NCBI GenBank assembly: GCA_937924525.1
Contig: CALDSU010000006.1
Span: forward strand, 1 to 64,000
Source: an uncultured Bryobacteraceae bacterium
Lineage (GTDB): Bacteria > Acidobacteriota > Terriglobia > Bryobacterales > Bryobacteraceae
Length of the DNA: 64,000 bases
Reading direction: 5' to 3'
Shown in pieces: positions 33,600 to 43,900 of this stretch. The translations under genes and the position numbers were made by a program. How positions within the stretch are numbered: position 1 is the stretch's first letter; each line of letters starts with the position of its first letter. The notes under the pieces are model-generated. The model was not told the origin of the DNA, searched no databases, and saw nothing but the letters and a program-made list of their open reading frames with translations.

Positions 33600-35039
33600 C
33601 TACGCCAGCACTTCCATGATGATGCGCCCGCCAATGTCCGTCAGCTTCTTGTAGCGCCCGGCGTGCAGGTAAGTCAGCCGTTCCTGTTCCAGGCCCAGAA
33701 GGCGCAGGAGCGTCGCGTGCACGTCGCGCAGCGGGATCGGGTCTCCGGTGGCCCGCACGGAGAATTCGTCCGTCTCGCCGAAGGTCGCGCCCGCCCGGAC
33801 GCCGCCGCCGGCCATCCACACCACCAGGCCGTACTGGTTGTGGTCGCGGCCGGGTTTGTCGGTGATCAGGTTGTTGTCGAACGGCGTGCGGCCCATTTCG
33901 GAGGCCCAGACCACCAGCGTTTCGTCCAGCAGGCCGCGTGCCTTCAGGTCCTTGACTAGACCGGCGACGGGCTGGTCGACCTCGCGGCAGTGCTTGGGCA
34001 TGCGGCCCTTGATGTCGCCGTGGTCGTCCCAGCGGTCGCCGCCGGCTCCGTGCAACGCCATCACGAAGCGAACCCCGCGCTCCACCATGCGGCGCGCCAG
34101 CAGGCACTGACGGCCGAACGGCGCCGCCACCGGGTCATCCAGGCCATACAGTTTGCGCGTCGCCTCGGACTCCTGGCCGAGATCCACCAGTTCCGGCGCC
34201 TTCGCCTGCATCCGGAAAGCCAGTTCGTAGGCCGCGATGCGGGCTTCCAGTTCCGACGCATTTGTGCGCGCATCGCGGTGGCGATCGTTGAGCCATTTCA
34301 GCAGGTCGAGTTCGGCCCGCTGGGCTTCCGGCGTGAGGCGCCGCGGGCGTTTCAAGTCGACGATCGGCGTGTCGCCGTTGCGGAACAGCGTGCCCTGGTA
34401 GGCGGCCGGCAGATATCCGTTGCCCCACACGCCGGCGCCGCCGATGGTGGCGCCGCGGGGGTCGCCCAACACAATGAACCCGGGCAGGTCCTGGTTCTCG
34501 CTGCCCAGCCCGTAGGTGACCCACGCCCCCACCGAGGCGCTGCCGGGGAACTGGCTGCCGGTCAGGGTGTGGTAAACCGCCGGTCCGTGGTTGTTGTTAT
34601 CGACCTTGATGCCGTGAATGAAGGCCAATTCGTCGGCGACCGTAGCTAACTGCGGCAGCAGGGTCGACATCCAGCGGCCGGAGGCGCCCACCTGGCGCAG
34701 CGGCGCCACCGGAGGGATCACGCGATTCGGCGCTGCGGAAAACGTCGCGATCTCGCCCTCGGTTCCCTGCGCCGGGGGCATCTGCCGCCCGGCCATCCGC
34801 AGCAGGGCGGGCTTGTGCTCGAACAGGTCCATCTGGCTGACGCCGCCTTCCATGAACAGGAAGATGCAGCGTTGGGCCTTCACCGGAACGTGCGGCGGCC
34901 GCGGATCGAGCGGCCGGTCCACGCGTCCCGCGCGCGCCTCCTGGCCGAGCAGGTGCGCAGCGGCGAGCCCGCCCAGGCCAAGATACGAACGCGTCAACAG
35001 TTCCCGGCGCGTCAAAGGCGGCCGCTTGCTGAAATCCAT
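33600..35039 (-). CDS. DUF1501 family exported protein, locus C copy 2
   Basis: From the ATG at 35039, preceded by a perfect GGAGG seven bases away, the protein has 479 residues. It has a twin-arginine signal (PPLTRRELLTRSYLGLGGLAA) and all DUF1501 blocks: CIFLFMEGGVSQMDLFEHKP, VDNNNHGPAVYHTLTGS, ALHGAGGDRWDDHGDIKG, VVWASEMGRTPFDNN and GRDHNQYGLVVWMAGGG. The frame is open 13 codons further up. It is the third gene of locus C, 35 bases after another DUF1501 gene. Why two divergent DUF1501 proteins accompany a single cytochrome protein is not known. Confidence 0.92.
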   Translation of the reverse strand: MDFSKRPPLTRRELLTRSYLGLGGLAAAHLLGQEARAGRVDRPLDPRPPHVPVKAQRCIFLFMEGGVSQMDLFEHKPALLRMAGRQMPPAQGTEGEIATFSAAPNRVIPPVAPLRQVGASGRWMSTLLPQLATVADELAFIHGIKVDNNNHGPAVYHTLTGSQFPGSASVGAWVTYGLGSENQDLPGFIVLGDPRGATIGGAGVWGNGYLPAAYQGTLFRNGDTPIVDLKRPRRLTPEAQRAELDLLKWLNDRHRDARTNASELEARIAAYELAFRMQAKAPELVDLGQESEATRKLYGLDDPVAAPFGRQCLLARRMVERGVRFVMALHGAGGDRWDDHGDIKGRMPKHCREVDQPVAGLVKDLKARGLLDETLVVWASEMGRTPFDNNLITDKPGRDHNQYGLVVWMAGGGVRAGATFGETDEFSVRATGDPIPLRDVHATLLRLLGLEQERLTYLHAGRYKKLTDIGGRIIMEVLA

Positions 35040-35074
35040 CGCCTTTCCTCCGCGTGGTCTCCATCCCTCATGCT

Positions 35075-36523
35075 TCAACCCGTCAGTTCGCGCAGGACGT
35101 GGCCCTTGATGTCGGTGAGGCGGAAATCGCGCCCCTGGAACCTGAACGTCAGTTTGGTGTGATCCAGGCCCAGCAGGTGCAGGATGGTGGCATGCAGGTC
35201 GTGCGTCTCGATCGGCCTATCGAGGGGCGAGAAACCCAGTTCGTCGCTGGCGCCGATCGCCTGCCCGGCGGGCAGACCGCCTCCTGCCATCCAGAGCGAG
35301 AACGAATCGATGTGATGATTCCGGCCGATCTTGCCTTCTTCCCGCGCCTCGCCCATTGGCGTGCGGCCGAACTCGCCGCCCCAGATCACCAGCGTCCGGT
35401 CGAGCAGGCCGCGGCGCTTGAGGTCTTTCACGAGCGCCATCGAGGGCCGGTCGACTTCCCGGCAAACGTCGTCGAGCGGCTGGGAAAGGTCGGCGTGGTG
35501 ATCCCAGTCGGTGTGATAAAGCTGCACGAACCGGACGCCGCGCTCCACCAGCCGGGCGGCCAGCAGGCAGTTATTGGCAAACGAGGCCTGCCCGGCTTCG
35601 ACGCCGTACATCTCCAGCGTCTCCCGGCTTTCTTTCGAAAAATCGATCAGTTCCGGACCGCTGGTCTGCATGCGGTAGGCCATCTCGTAGGCGGCGATGC
35701 GCGTCGCAATTTCGGAGTCGCCGGTCTCGGCCAGACGCGCCAGGTTGAGTTCGCGGATGGTTTCGAGCGTCTGCTTTTGCGCACGCTCGGTGACGCCTTG
35801 GGGCCGGGAAAGATCCAGAATCGGATCGCCGGTGGAGCGGAAGGGGACTCCCTGGTAAACCGTCGGCAGGAAACCGCTGGCCCAAAGCGCGGCGCCGCCG
35901 CGGGGACCGCGCGGGCCGCTTTGCAGCACCACAAAGCCGGGCAGCTCCTGCGAGGGGCTGCCGACGCCGTAGGTGATCCACGCGCCCATGCTCGGTCGGC
36001 CGAACCGGAAGGAACCGGTGTTGGCGAAGCACTTGGCCGGACCGTGATTGAAGTTCTCTGTGTTGACGCCGTGGATCACGGTCAGTTCGTCGGCAATGCT
36101 CGCCGTGTGCGGCAGCAGTTCGGAAAAGTACAGCCCGTTCTTGCCATAGCGCTGGAACTTGCGGCGGGTGCCGAGCAGCTTGGGCTTTTCCTTGGAGAAC
36201 GTGTCCATGAAGGCGAAACGCTTGCCTTTCAGGACCGAATCCGGCGTCGGCTGCGCGTCCAGTTCCTGGAGCTTAGGCTTGTAGTCAAACAGTTCCAGGT
36301 GGCTGGGACCGCCGGCCATGAACAGGTAGATGACATGGTCGATGCGAGGCGGGAAATGCGGAGGTTTTGGCGCCAGGGGACCGGCCGCCACGGCGGTCTG
36401 GGACGCCGACCAAAGCGCCCCATCGGTCAGCAGAGAAGCCAGCGCCACCCGGCCAAGGCCCATGCCGCAGCGACTGAAGAAGTGACGGCGGGTCTCGCGC
36501 TTTAGCGGGTTTTCTTCAAGCAT
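35075..36523 (-). CDS. DUF1501 family exported protein, locus C copy 1
   Basis: The 482-residue DUF1501 protein starts at the ATG at 36523, one codon after an in-frame GTG and only a few bases after the upstream stop. It has a signal region with ETRRHFFSRCGMGLGRVAL and the blocks VIYLFMAGGPSHLELFDYKP, TENFNHGPAKCFANTG, LYHTDWDHHADLSQ, VIWGGEFGRTPMGEA and GRNHHIDSFSLWMAGGG. It is coupled to the cytochrome/DUF1549/DUF1553 gene above it. It differs clearly from the copy immediately downstream, so the pair is not a recent duplication. Confidence 0.92.
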   Translation of the reverse strand: MLEENPLKRETRRHFFSRCGMGLGRVALASLLTDGALWSASQTAVAAGPLAPKPPHFPPRIDHVIYLFMAGGPSHLELFDYKPKLQELDAQPTPDSVLKGKRFAFMDTFSKEKPKLLGTRRKFQRYGKNGLYFSELLPHTASIADELTVIHGVNTENFNHGPAKCFANTGSFRFGRPSMGAWITYGVGSPSQELPGFVVLQSGPRGPRGGAALWASGFLPTVYQGVPFRSTGDPILDLSRPQGVTERAQKQTLETIRELNLARLAETGDSEIATRIAAYEMAYRMQTSGPELIDFSKESRETLEMYGVEAGQASFANNCLLAARLVERGVRFVQLYHTDWDHHADLSQPLDDVCREVDRPSMALVKDLKRRGLLDRTLVIWGGEFGRTPMGEAREEGKIGRNHHIDSFSLWMAGGGLPAGQAIGASDELGFSPLDRPIETHDLHATILHLLGLDHTKLTFRFQGRDFRLTDIKGHVLRELTG

Positions 36524-36527
36524 CACA

Positions 36528-38927
36528 TCACTCCCGGGTCAGAAAGTCGTCGAGATTCAGCACCACCCTGGCCAGTTGCGTCCACGCGGCGAACCGCGGC
36601 AGATCCCGCGCATCGGCGCCCAGTTGGCCGGCGAGTTCCGCCGCGGTTCCGGGTTCGGTCTGGAAAGCGTCCAGTTGCGCCGCCAGGAACGACTGCAAGC
36701 GTTCCTGTTCAACGCTGCTCGGCGGACGGCCGGCGGCCAGCAGGAACGCGCGCCGCAACCGCGCCCCGTCGTCGGATTCCTCGCGAAGCAGGCGCGCCGC
36801 CAGGCCCTGCGCGAATTCGACAAACGCCTCGTCGTTGAGCAACGTCAGCGCCTGGAGCGGAGTGTTGGAGCGCACGCGGCGCGTGCAGGACTGGGTGGCG
36901 TCGGGAGCGTCGAACACGATCAGGCCCGGATGCGGCGCCGAGCGCCAGAAGAACGTGTAGAGGCCCCGCCGGTAGCGGTCCGCGCCGGTTGCGGTCGGCC
37001 ACTCGCGCTTCACCTGAGTCACCGACATGGCTCCTTCCGGAATCGGCGGGTAGACGCTCGGGCCGCCCACCGCGGGCGTCAGCAGGCCGCTGGCCGCCAG
37101 CGCCGCGTCGCGCACGATCTCGGCGTCCAGACGGAGGCGGGTCTGCCGGGCCAGCAGCTTGTTATAGGGATCCACTTCCGCGGCATCGTCGCGAACTTTC
37201 GAGGATTGCCGGTACACCGCCGACGTCACGATCAGGCGGTGGATTTCCTTCATGCTCCAGCGCCGGGCCACCAGTTCGCCCGCCAGCCAGTCGAGCAATT
37301 CGGGATGGGTGGGAGCCGCGCCCATGACGCCAAAGTCGTTCTCCGTCTCCACCAGGCCTTTTCCGAAAAAGTGCTGCCACCAGCGGTTCACCGTCACGCG
37401 CGGCGTCAGCGGGTTCGTGGGACTGACCAGCCAGCGCGCCAGGTCCAGGCGCGTGCCGCCTCCGGTTTCGATGGGCGGCAGCACCGCGAACCCGCCCGGC
37501 TTTACCGCGATTCCTTTGCGGAGGAAGTCCCCGCCCAGATGGATGTAGTTCTCCCGCGGCGTCGCGCGGTCGCGCATCACCAGCGCAACGGTCACCTTCG
37601 GCTCGCTGCGGCGCAGCGCGCGGAGATTCTTCACGCGCTCTTGCAGGCCCGGATCTTTCCCGGGTTCGGCCAGGTCTCCGCGGCGCGCCAGCGCCCGGAC
37701 ATACTGCACCAATTCCCGGCTCAGCGCGCGGAACTGCGCCCGGAAGGCCTCGCGCCGGACGGCCTCCTCCGGCGTGGGGATCTCCATCGTCGGCCGCCAA
37801 TAGTCGGGCCGGTCGTCTTCGTGATCGATTTCGTCCGCCTGGTTGTAAAAGGCGAACATCTGGTAGAACTCTTTCTGCGTAATCGGGTCGTACTTATGAT
37901 CGTGGCAGCGCGCGCAGCCCACGGTCAGGCCGAGAAAGACCGCGCCCGTGGTCGCGACGCGATCCGCCACCGCCTCCACGCGGTACTGTTCCCAGTCGAT
38001 GCCCCCCTCGAAATTGCTGGGGGTGTTGCGGTGGAACCCCGTGGCGATCAGTTGCTCCTCGGTAGGATTCGGCAGCAGGTCGCCGGCGATCTGCTCGATG
38101 ACGAACTGGTCGAACGGCATGTCGCGGTTGATGGCGCGAATCACCCAGTCGCGATACCGCCACATGGTGCGCGGGCTGTCAATGGTGTACCCGTCGGAGT
38201 CGGCGTAACGCGCCAGGTCGAGCCAGTGGCGGCCCCAGCGCTCGCCGTAATGCGGCGAGGTCAGCAAACGTTCCACCAGCCGCTCGTAGGCGTCCGGCCG
38301 CGAGTCGGCGAGAAAGGCGGCGATCTCCTCCGGCGCCGGGGGAAGGCCGGTCAGATCGAGGCTGACCCGTCGCAGCAAGGTCAGCCGGTCCGCTTCGGGC
38401 GACGGCGGGAGCCGTTCCTTCTCGAGACGGGCCAGGATGAACCGGTCGATCGGCGTGCGGACCCAGGCGGCATTCGCCACCGCGGGGGGCGCGTCGCGCT
38501 TCACCGGTTGAAAGGCCCAGTGCGTGGTCCCGGGCTTCTTCTTTGCCAAAGGCGCGGCGGACCAGGGGAGGCCCATGCCCACCCACTTCTTCAACGCCTC
38601 GACCTGCTCCGGTTTGAGCGGCCCCGCCGGCGGCATTTTCAGATCGCCGCTACGCAGGACGGCTTGAATCAGCAGGCTGTCTTCCGGCTGGCCCGGAATC
38701 GCGCCCGCGCCCCGGTTGCCGCCTTCGAGCAGCGCTTCGCGGGAGTCCATCGCCAGACCGCTGGAGCGGTTGCCTGGGTTGTGGCAGCCCAGGCACTGCG
38801 CGCGCAGCAGCGGGCGGATGGTGGATTCGAAAAACGCCACGCCGCCGGGGTCTGCGGGCTGCGCCCACGCCGCCGCGGCGGCCAGCAGGAGCAAAGGTAG
38901 AAAGTTCCTCAGGGTGCTCGCGCGCAC
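36528..38927 (-). CDS. Planctomycete-type cytochrome/DUF1549/DUF1553 exported protein, locus C
   Basis: The 799-residue protein begins with GTG and a signal peptide (about 1-22, ending WAQ). One PSC1 cytochrome domain carries CLGCH at 45-49. DUF1549 spans about 150-370, with DLTGLPPAPEEIAAFL, RYADSDGYTID and CARCH at 338-342 in the CHDHKYDP context. DUF1553 occupies about 490-740 (VNRWWQHFFGKGLVETENDFG; SNTPLQALTLLNDEAFVE). This is the standard form of the family, unlike the longer locus B relative. It is followed by two DUF1501 genes and is divergent from the nfrB-like gene with about 115 bases between. Function unknown. Confidence 0.92.
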   Translation of the reverse strand: MRASTLRNFLPLLLLAAAAAWAQPADPGGVAFFESTIRPLLRAQCLGCHNPGNRSSGLAMDSREALLEGGNRGAGAIPGQPEDSLLIQAVLRSGDLKMPPAGPLKPEQVEALKKWVGMGLPWSAAPLAKKKPGTTHWAFQPVKRDAPPAVANAAWVRTPIDRFILARLEKERLPPSPEADRLTLLRRVSLDLTGLPPAPEEIAAFLADSRPDAYERLVERLLTSPHYGERWGRHWLDLARYADSDGYTIDSPRTMWRYRDWVIRAINRDMPFDQFVIEQIAGDLLPNPTEEQLIATGFHRNTPSNFEGGIDWEQYRVEAVADRVATTGAVFLGLTVGCARCHDHKYDPITQKEFYQMFAFYNQADEIDHEDDRPDYWRPTMEIPTPEEAVRREAFRAQFRALSRELVQYVRALARRGDLAEPGKDPGLQERVKNLRALRRSEPKVTVALVMRDRATPRENYIHLGGDFLRKGIAVKPGGFAVLPPIETGGGTRLDLARWLVSPTNPLTPRVTVNRWWQHFFGKGLVETENDFGVMGAAPTHPELLDWLAGELVARRWSMKEIHRLIVTSAVYRQSSKVRDDAAEVDPYNKLLARQTRLRLDAEIVRDAALAASGLLTPAVGGPSVYPPIPEGAMSVTQVKREWPTATGADRYRRGLYTFFWRSAPHPGLIVFDAPDATQSCTRRVRSNTPLQALTLLNDEAFVEFAQGLAARLLREESDDGARLRRAFLLAAGRPPSSVEQERLQSFLAAQLDAFQTEPGTAAELAGQLGADARDLPRFAAWTQLARVVLNLDDFLTRE

Positions 38928-39043
38928 TCTAGCTGCCTCCCGGAAGTCTTCTTAGTCTAGTAAATCGCTGGGGTTGGGCGCAAATCCAGGGTGCACCGCC
39001 GGCAGGCGGCTGAGAGTTTTGTTTCCCTCTTCGCACTACCACT

Positions 39044-40897
39044 GTGTGGGCCTGGGACCTGTCCGTTCTGACGCGTCTGCTCGATCCGTGGCTTGACCGC
39101 GCGATGTTGCCGCTGGTCTGCTGGGCGCTGCTGAATACGCTGGACGACCTGGTCATCGACTTGGCTTGGTGGTGGGGTTGGATCCGGGAGCGGCTCTTGC
39201 GCTGGCCGAAGGTTCCGTATCCGTTCGAGGCCGCGCTGGATCGGGCGCCCGTGCGGCGCATTGCGATCTTCGTGCCGCTGTGGCAGGAGCACGCCATTAT
39301 TCAGGGCATGATCGAACACAACATCGCCGCCCTGCGCTATCCGGACTACGAGTTCTTCATCGGCGCCTACCCGAACGACCCGGCGACGGTGCGCGCCATC
39401 CGAAAACTGGAGGCGCGGTTCGCGAACGTGCACCTCGCCTTGTGTCCCCACGGCGGACCAACCTCGAAAGCTGACAACCTGAACGCGATTTACGCGGCCA
39501 TGGTGGAATTCGAACGCACGCGCGGGCAGCGGCGTTTTGACTTGGTGGTGACCCATGACGCGGAGGACCTGATGCACCCCGAGTCCCTGCGCTGGGTGAA
39601 CTATTATGCGCAGTTCTGCGACATGGTGCAGATTCCGGTCCTGCCGCTGCCCACCCCGCCCTGGCATTTCACCCATGGCGTCTACTGCGACGAGTTCGCC
39701 GAGTTTCAGAGCAAGGAGTTGCCGGCGCGTCAACTGTTGGGCGGGTTTCTGCCTTCATGCGGGGTCGGCACGGCTTTTTCCCGTGACATCATTGAACGCT
39801 CCCGCCGGCTCGGGAGGCCCTTCTTTGATCCATGCTGCCTGACGGAGGATTACGAGAACGGCTTCCGCGTGCGGCGTCTGGGCGGCCGCCAGGTGTTCGT
39901 GCCCATCCGCCACCTGCACGGCGCGCCCGTAGCGACCCGGGAATACTTTCCGCGGCGATTCCGGCAGGCCGTCCGGCAGCGCACGCGGTGGATGACGGGC
40001 ATCGCGCTGCAATCCTGGGAACTACACGGTTGGAACGATACCCTGTCGCAGGCGTACTGGTTCTGGCGCGACCGGAAAGGTCTGCTGGCCAGCCTGGCGG
40101 GGCCCTTCACCACCGTGCTGTTCGGGCGGGCCATTTACCGGTGGTGCTGCGTAGCCGGGGGGCCGCTGTGGGATTCCTCCGGGCCGGCGGGATGGATGGC
40201 CGGGGCGTTCGCCTTCTCCCTGGGCGTACAACTGGTCCACGTGGCGATGCGCATCGGTTTTGTGGCGCGCATCTACGGGCTAGGGTTCGCCCTGCTGGCG
40301 CCTCTGCGGCTTCCGTTCGGCACGCTCATCAACTTTTTGGCCGCTGTCTCGGCGGTGGCGCGCTACGCGGCGGCGCGGGTGCGCGGCCGGCAGTTGCAGT
40401 GGCTCAAGACCGAGCATTCCTATCCCGGGCGGGCGGCGCTGGCGGCACACAAACGCAGGCTGGGGGAAATCCTCATCGAGTGGGGTTACCTGACCGCGCG
40501 GGAACTGGAAGCCGCGCTGACTTCGCGCCCGTACCATCGGCGGCTGGGCGAGCATCTGCTCACGCTCGGTTACGTGACGGAAGCACAGCTGTACCGTGCG
40601 CTCAGCCACCAGCAGGGAATTCCGCTCGAACAAGTGCCGCGGCGGGCGGTGTCCCGCCACGCCACCCGCGCCCTCCCCGTGGAGGTGGCGCGACGCTGGC
40701 AGGTGGTGCCCTTCCAGATTGAAGAAGGACACCTGTGCCTGGCCGGTCCCGAGCCCCCTGCGGACGCGATGCGCGCGGAACTGGCCAGGTACACTTCCCT
40801 GGGCCTGCGCTTTCATTGGGTGACGCCCAGCGCCTACGAAGAACTGCGGCGGGAGTTTCTGCCCAGCGCCGCAGCGGAGGAGGCGGGGGTCCGGTAA
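39044..40897 (+). CDS. NfrB-like membrane glycosyltransferase (GT2) fused to a MshEN c-di-GMP-binding domain
   Basis: The 617-residue protein starts at GTG. Hydrophobic segments at about 18-45 anchor a family-2 glycosyltransferase domain (about 70-330), with IFVPLWQEHAIIQGM, THDAEDLMHPESL (metal-binding aspartates), CLTEDYENGFR (catalytic region) and RQRTRWMTG. Further spans follow (about 340-450). The tail (about 470-615) is a MshEN domain with two RLGxxLxxxGxxxxxxLxxAL repeats (RRLGEILIEWGYLTARELEA and RRLGEHLLTLGYVTEAQLY), the known c-di-GMP-binding consensus. E. coli NfrB has the same order and makes a secreted ManNAc polysaccharide when it binds c-di-GMP. No nfrA-like porin or wecB gene is nearby, so the acceptor and exporter are unknown. 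Confidence 0.88.
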   Translation: MWAWDLSVLTRLLDPWLDRAMLPLVCWALLNTLDDLVIDLAWWWGWIRERLLRWPKVPYPFEAALDRAPVRRIAIFVPLWQEHAIIQGMIEHNIAALRYPDYEFFIGAYPNDPATVRAIRKLEARFANVHLALCPHGGPTSKADNLNAIYAAMVEFERTRGQRRFDLVVTHDAEDLMHPESLRWVNYYAQFCDMVQIPVLPLPTPPWHFTHGVYCDEFAEFQSKELPARQLLGGFLPSCGVGTAFSRDIIERSRRLGRPFFDPCCLTEDYENGFRVRRLGGRQVFVPIRHLHGAPVATREYFPRRFRQAVRQRTRWMTGIALQSWELHGWNDTLSQAYWFWRDRKGLLASLAGPFTTVLFGRAIYRWCCVAGGPLWDSSGPAGWMAGAFAFSLGVQLVHVAMRIGFVARIYGLGFALLAPLRLPFGTLINFLAAVSAVARYAAARVRGRQLQWLKTEHSYPGRAALAAHKRRLGEILIEWGYLTARELEAALTSRPYHRRLGEHLLTLGYVTEAQLYRALSHQQGIPLEQVPRRAVSRHATRALPVEVARRWQVVPFQIEEGHLCLAGPEPPADAMRAELARYTSLGLRFHWVTPSAYEELRREFLPSAAAEEAGVR

Positions 40898-40927
40898 GCG
40901 CTGCCGCTTCCAGGCGAGAGCGGTGGT

Positions 40928-40942
40928 GCGCCCTGCGGGCGC
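40928..40942. terminator. GC hairpin between convergent genes
   Basis: GCGCCC-TGC-GGGCGC is a perfect 6-bp stem with a 3-base loop, in the 65-base gap between the ends of the convergent nfrB-like and TonB-receptor genes. No T-run follows on either strand, so it is at best a weak or factor-assisted bidirectional terminator. Confidence 0.35.
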
Positions 40943-40962
40943 TGCGTCCGTCCTGCCCCGGC

Positions 40963-43900
40963 TCAGAACCGGTAGAACAGCCCTACCTGCATTTGCCGCT
41001 CGCTGTCGCCCACCGTACTCATAAAGTAGCCGAAGATCACGGAATTGATGTCCTGGTTCCGGGCGACGAACGCGGGCGAGTTGAAGACGTTGCGCGCTTC
41101 GAAGCGGAACTCGAGCGCGTGGGATTCAAACAGCCGGGTGGACTTGATCAGGGAAGCGTCGGCGGTAGCGATCCACGGTCCGTTGAAACGGCGCTGCTGG
41201 AGCGAGCCGACCGAGCCCGGTTCGGGGTTGAAGAACACCTGGGAGGCGAACGGGCGCTCGCCGGGGTCCACCGCGCCGCGGCCGAACAGATTGGTGACGG
41301 ACGCGGCGATCATCGTGGGCCCGAACCCGGTCTTGTGGAACCGGACGACGTCCTTGAGTTGCGCCGCGTTCCGCAGGGTAACCGCCTGGTTGGTTTGGGC
41401 GCGGTTGACGAAGCCGGTGTAGGCGCCGGAAACCGTCATGGTTCCCCGTCCCGAGTAGATGGAGAACGGCGTGCCGGAGTTGGCGATGACCATGCCGCTC
41501 AGGCCCCAGCCTTCCCAAAACCGGCGGCCCAGGCGCGAGCGCCCGCGGGCCCAGCGGCCAAAGGGCAGTTCATAAAGGAAGTTGCCCTTGAGCACATGAG
41601 TCAGATCGAAGACCGCGCGGGCGCGTTCAATGGCGGGGTTGCCGGCATCGGCATAGGCTTCGAAGCGCGTGGCGCCCCAGTTGCGCGAATCGGTCAGCAC
41701 CTTGCTGAACGCGTAGTTGGCCTGAAATTGCAGGCCGCGGCGGAGCCGCCGCTGGACCTCGGCCTGCAACCCGTGAAACGAAGTGTGGGAGCGGTTGGCG
41801 AGCAGGAAAGCGCCCCCCAGCGCCAGCGGATTCCGGTAAAGCGAGTTGGGCGGGAACCCGGCTACTTCGTACAGAGCGCCCAACTCGGCGGCTTCGCCGC
41901 GGCGGATGATCTCCCGCACGATCGGCGCCGTCAGGGCTCCTCCGCCCGGCAGGCGCGAGAGGTAAGGCAGGTTCTGGCTGCCGGCAATGGCCGGGTGGTA
42001 GCGCGGGTCGAAGACCCCCAGCGCATCCTGCGCCAGACGGCCGTTCTGGAGCGCGCGGCGGAAATCGTCGAGGAACCCGTCCTGCTGGAGGTTGATCTGG
42101 TTGTAGTCGACGGCGCGGAATCCCTTCAGCGCATGGCTGCCCACGTAGCGGACCTCCAGCAACATGCCCCGGACATCGCGCTGGATGCCCAGGTTCCACT
42201 GCTGCACGTACGGCGTGCGCAAGCCGGGATCGATCAGCGCCACGCCGGTGCCCACATCGTCGCCCACCGCGTCGCGGAGCCGCAGCGGGGCGCTGAACCT
42301 CGGCGCGGCGGGCGTCAAATTCTCATTCAGGAAGCGGACCTCATCGAAAAACGAGCGGGTAAGCGTGAGAAAGAGCCCGGGATTGAATTCCTGGGTGGCC
42401 GACGTGGCGCGAATGTGCTCGTCGTTGACGTAGTAGATGCCGTAGCCGGCCCGGAGCACCGTGCGGCGATTCCCCTTGAAGTCCCAGGCCAAGCCAAGCT
42501 GGGGCGCGAAGTTGTTCCGGTCCCGCGGGTACCAGGGCCGCCCGGCGGAGTTGCCGGAAAAGTCGAAACGGATGTCACTCCCCAGCGTCGCGACGGCGTC
42601 GCCGTTCACCAGTTGCGGGGCGAAGGCGAGACTGTCGCGCTCGGTCACCACGCCGAACCAGTCGTAGCGCAAACCGGCGGTGACCGTCAGGCGCGGATGA
42701 GCACGCCAGGTGTCGAACACGTAGCCGGACCATTGGGGAAAGCTCAGCCGGCGCTCGTAGGGCGCACCGCTCGTGTAGCCGGAAGTGCGCGAGGTCGGAT
42801 AGAACGAGGCGCTCGTGAAGCTGACCACCCCTGCCAGCGTGGTCGCCCAGGCATTGGCGCTGGCGACAGTGAACGCGTCCGCTCCGGGCAGCAGTTCGGC
42901 GGGAATGGCCCCGGCGGTAAAACCGAGCGAATAGGTAGGCAGCGTGAACTGGTGATCGGAATAATTGGCCACCAGGCGCTGATACTGAAAACCGAACTGG
43001 AGCGAGTGCCGCCCCCGCATCCAACTGGCGTGATCCTGGAGCGAATACGCCTGGTCGCGGCGCGTTTCACCCAAAAAGGGGTTCACGGGGTTTGTAAAGA
43101 GCGGGGGAGCCGACGACAAGGGCAGCGTCGGCAGGTTGATCAGGCGGGATCCCACGGGCTCGTTGGGACGGAGGTGGATGCGGAGCAGGTGCGCGCCGCC
43201 GCGCACTTCATTGGTGAACTGGGGGGTGGGATTCCAGCGCCACGCCGCCGATCCGAAGATGCGCCGGTCACCGCTGAACACCGGGATGTTCGCATAGCCC
43301 TCGGTATAGAAAAGCGGTTCGTCGCGCTCGTCGCGCGCGTAGTTGAAGCTGGCGGTGACGGCGTGGGTCGCGTTCAGGATCCAGTCGGGCTTGAGCAGCA
43401 CGCTGTTGCGGTCGAGGTTGCGGCGGAGGGGAAACGAATAGCCGCCGGTGTTCAGCGGGATGCCAAAGAGCGAGTCGCCGCGCAGGTTGAGGTCGTTGAT
43501 CCGGTCGGCGGGGGGCAAGGCGTTGAGCATCGCTTGCACGTCCGGGTGAATGGGCGCTCCGGTCGCGCGGGGCAGGTCGAGTTGGCGGACGTTGCCGGCG
43601 TTGTCGAGGTAGCGGAAGAGTCCCTGGCGGATGGTGGCGGTGGGCAGCACGCGCGTAACCTGGTTCCGCTGCCGCCGCCGGACCCCTTCGAAGGTGCCGT
43701 ACAGCAGGAAACGGTCCTTCCGCACCGGTCCCTGCAACGCGGCGCCGAACTGATTCTGGACGAAGGCGGGCTGTTCGAGCCCCCGGGAATTATCAAGCCA
43801 GTTGTTGGCCACCAGGGCTTTGTTGCGGTGATACCAGTACAGCGCCCCGTGGACCCGGTTGGTCCCGGAGGGCGTGACCAACACCACCTGCGAAGCGCCC

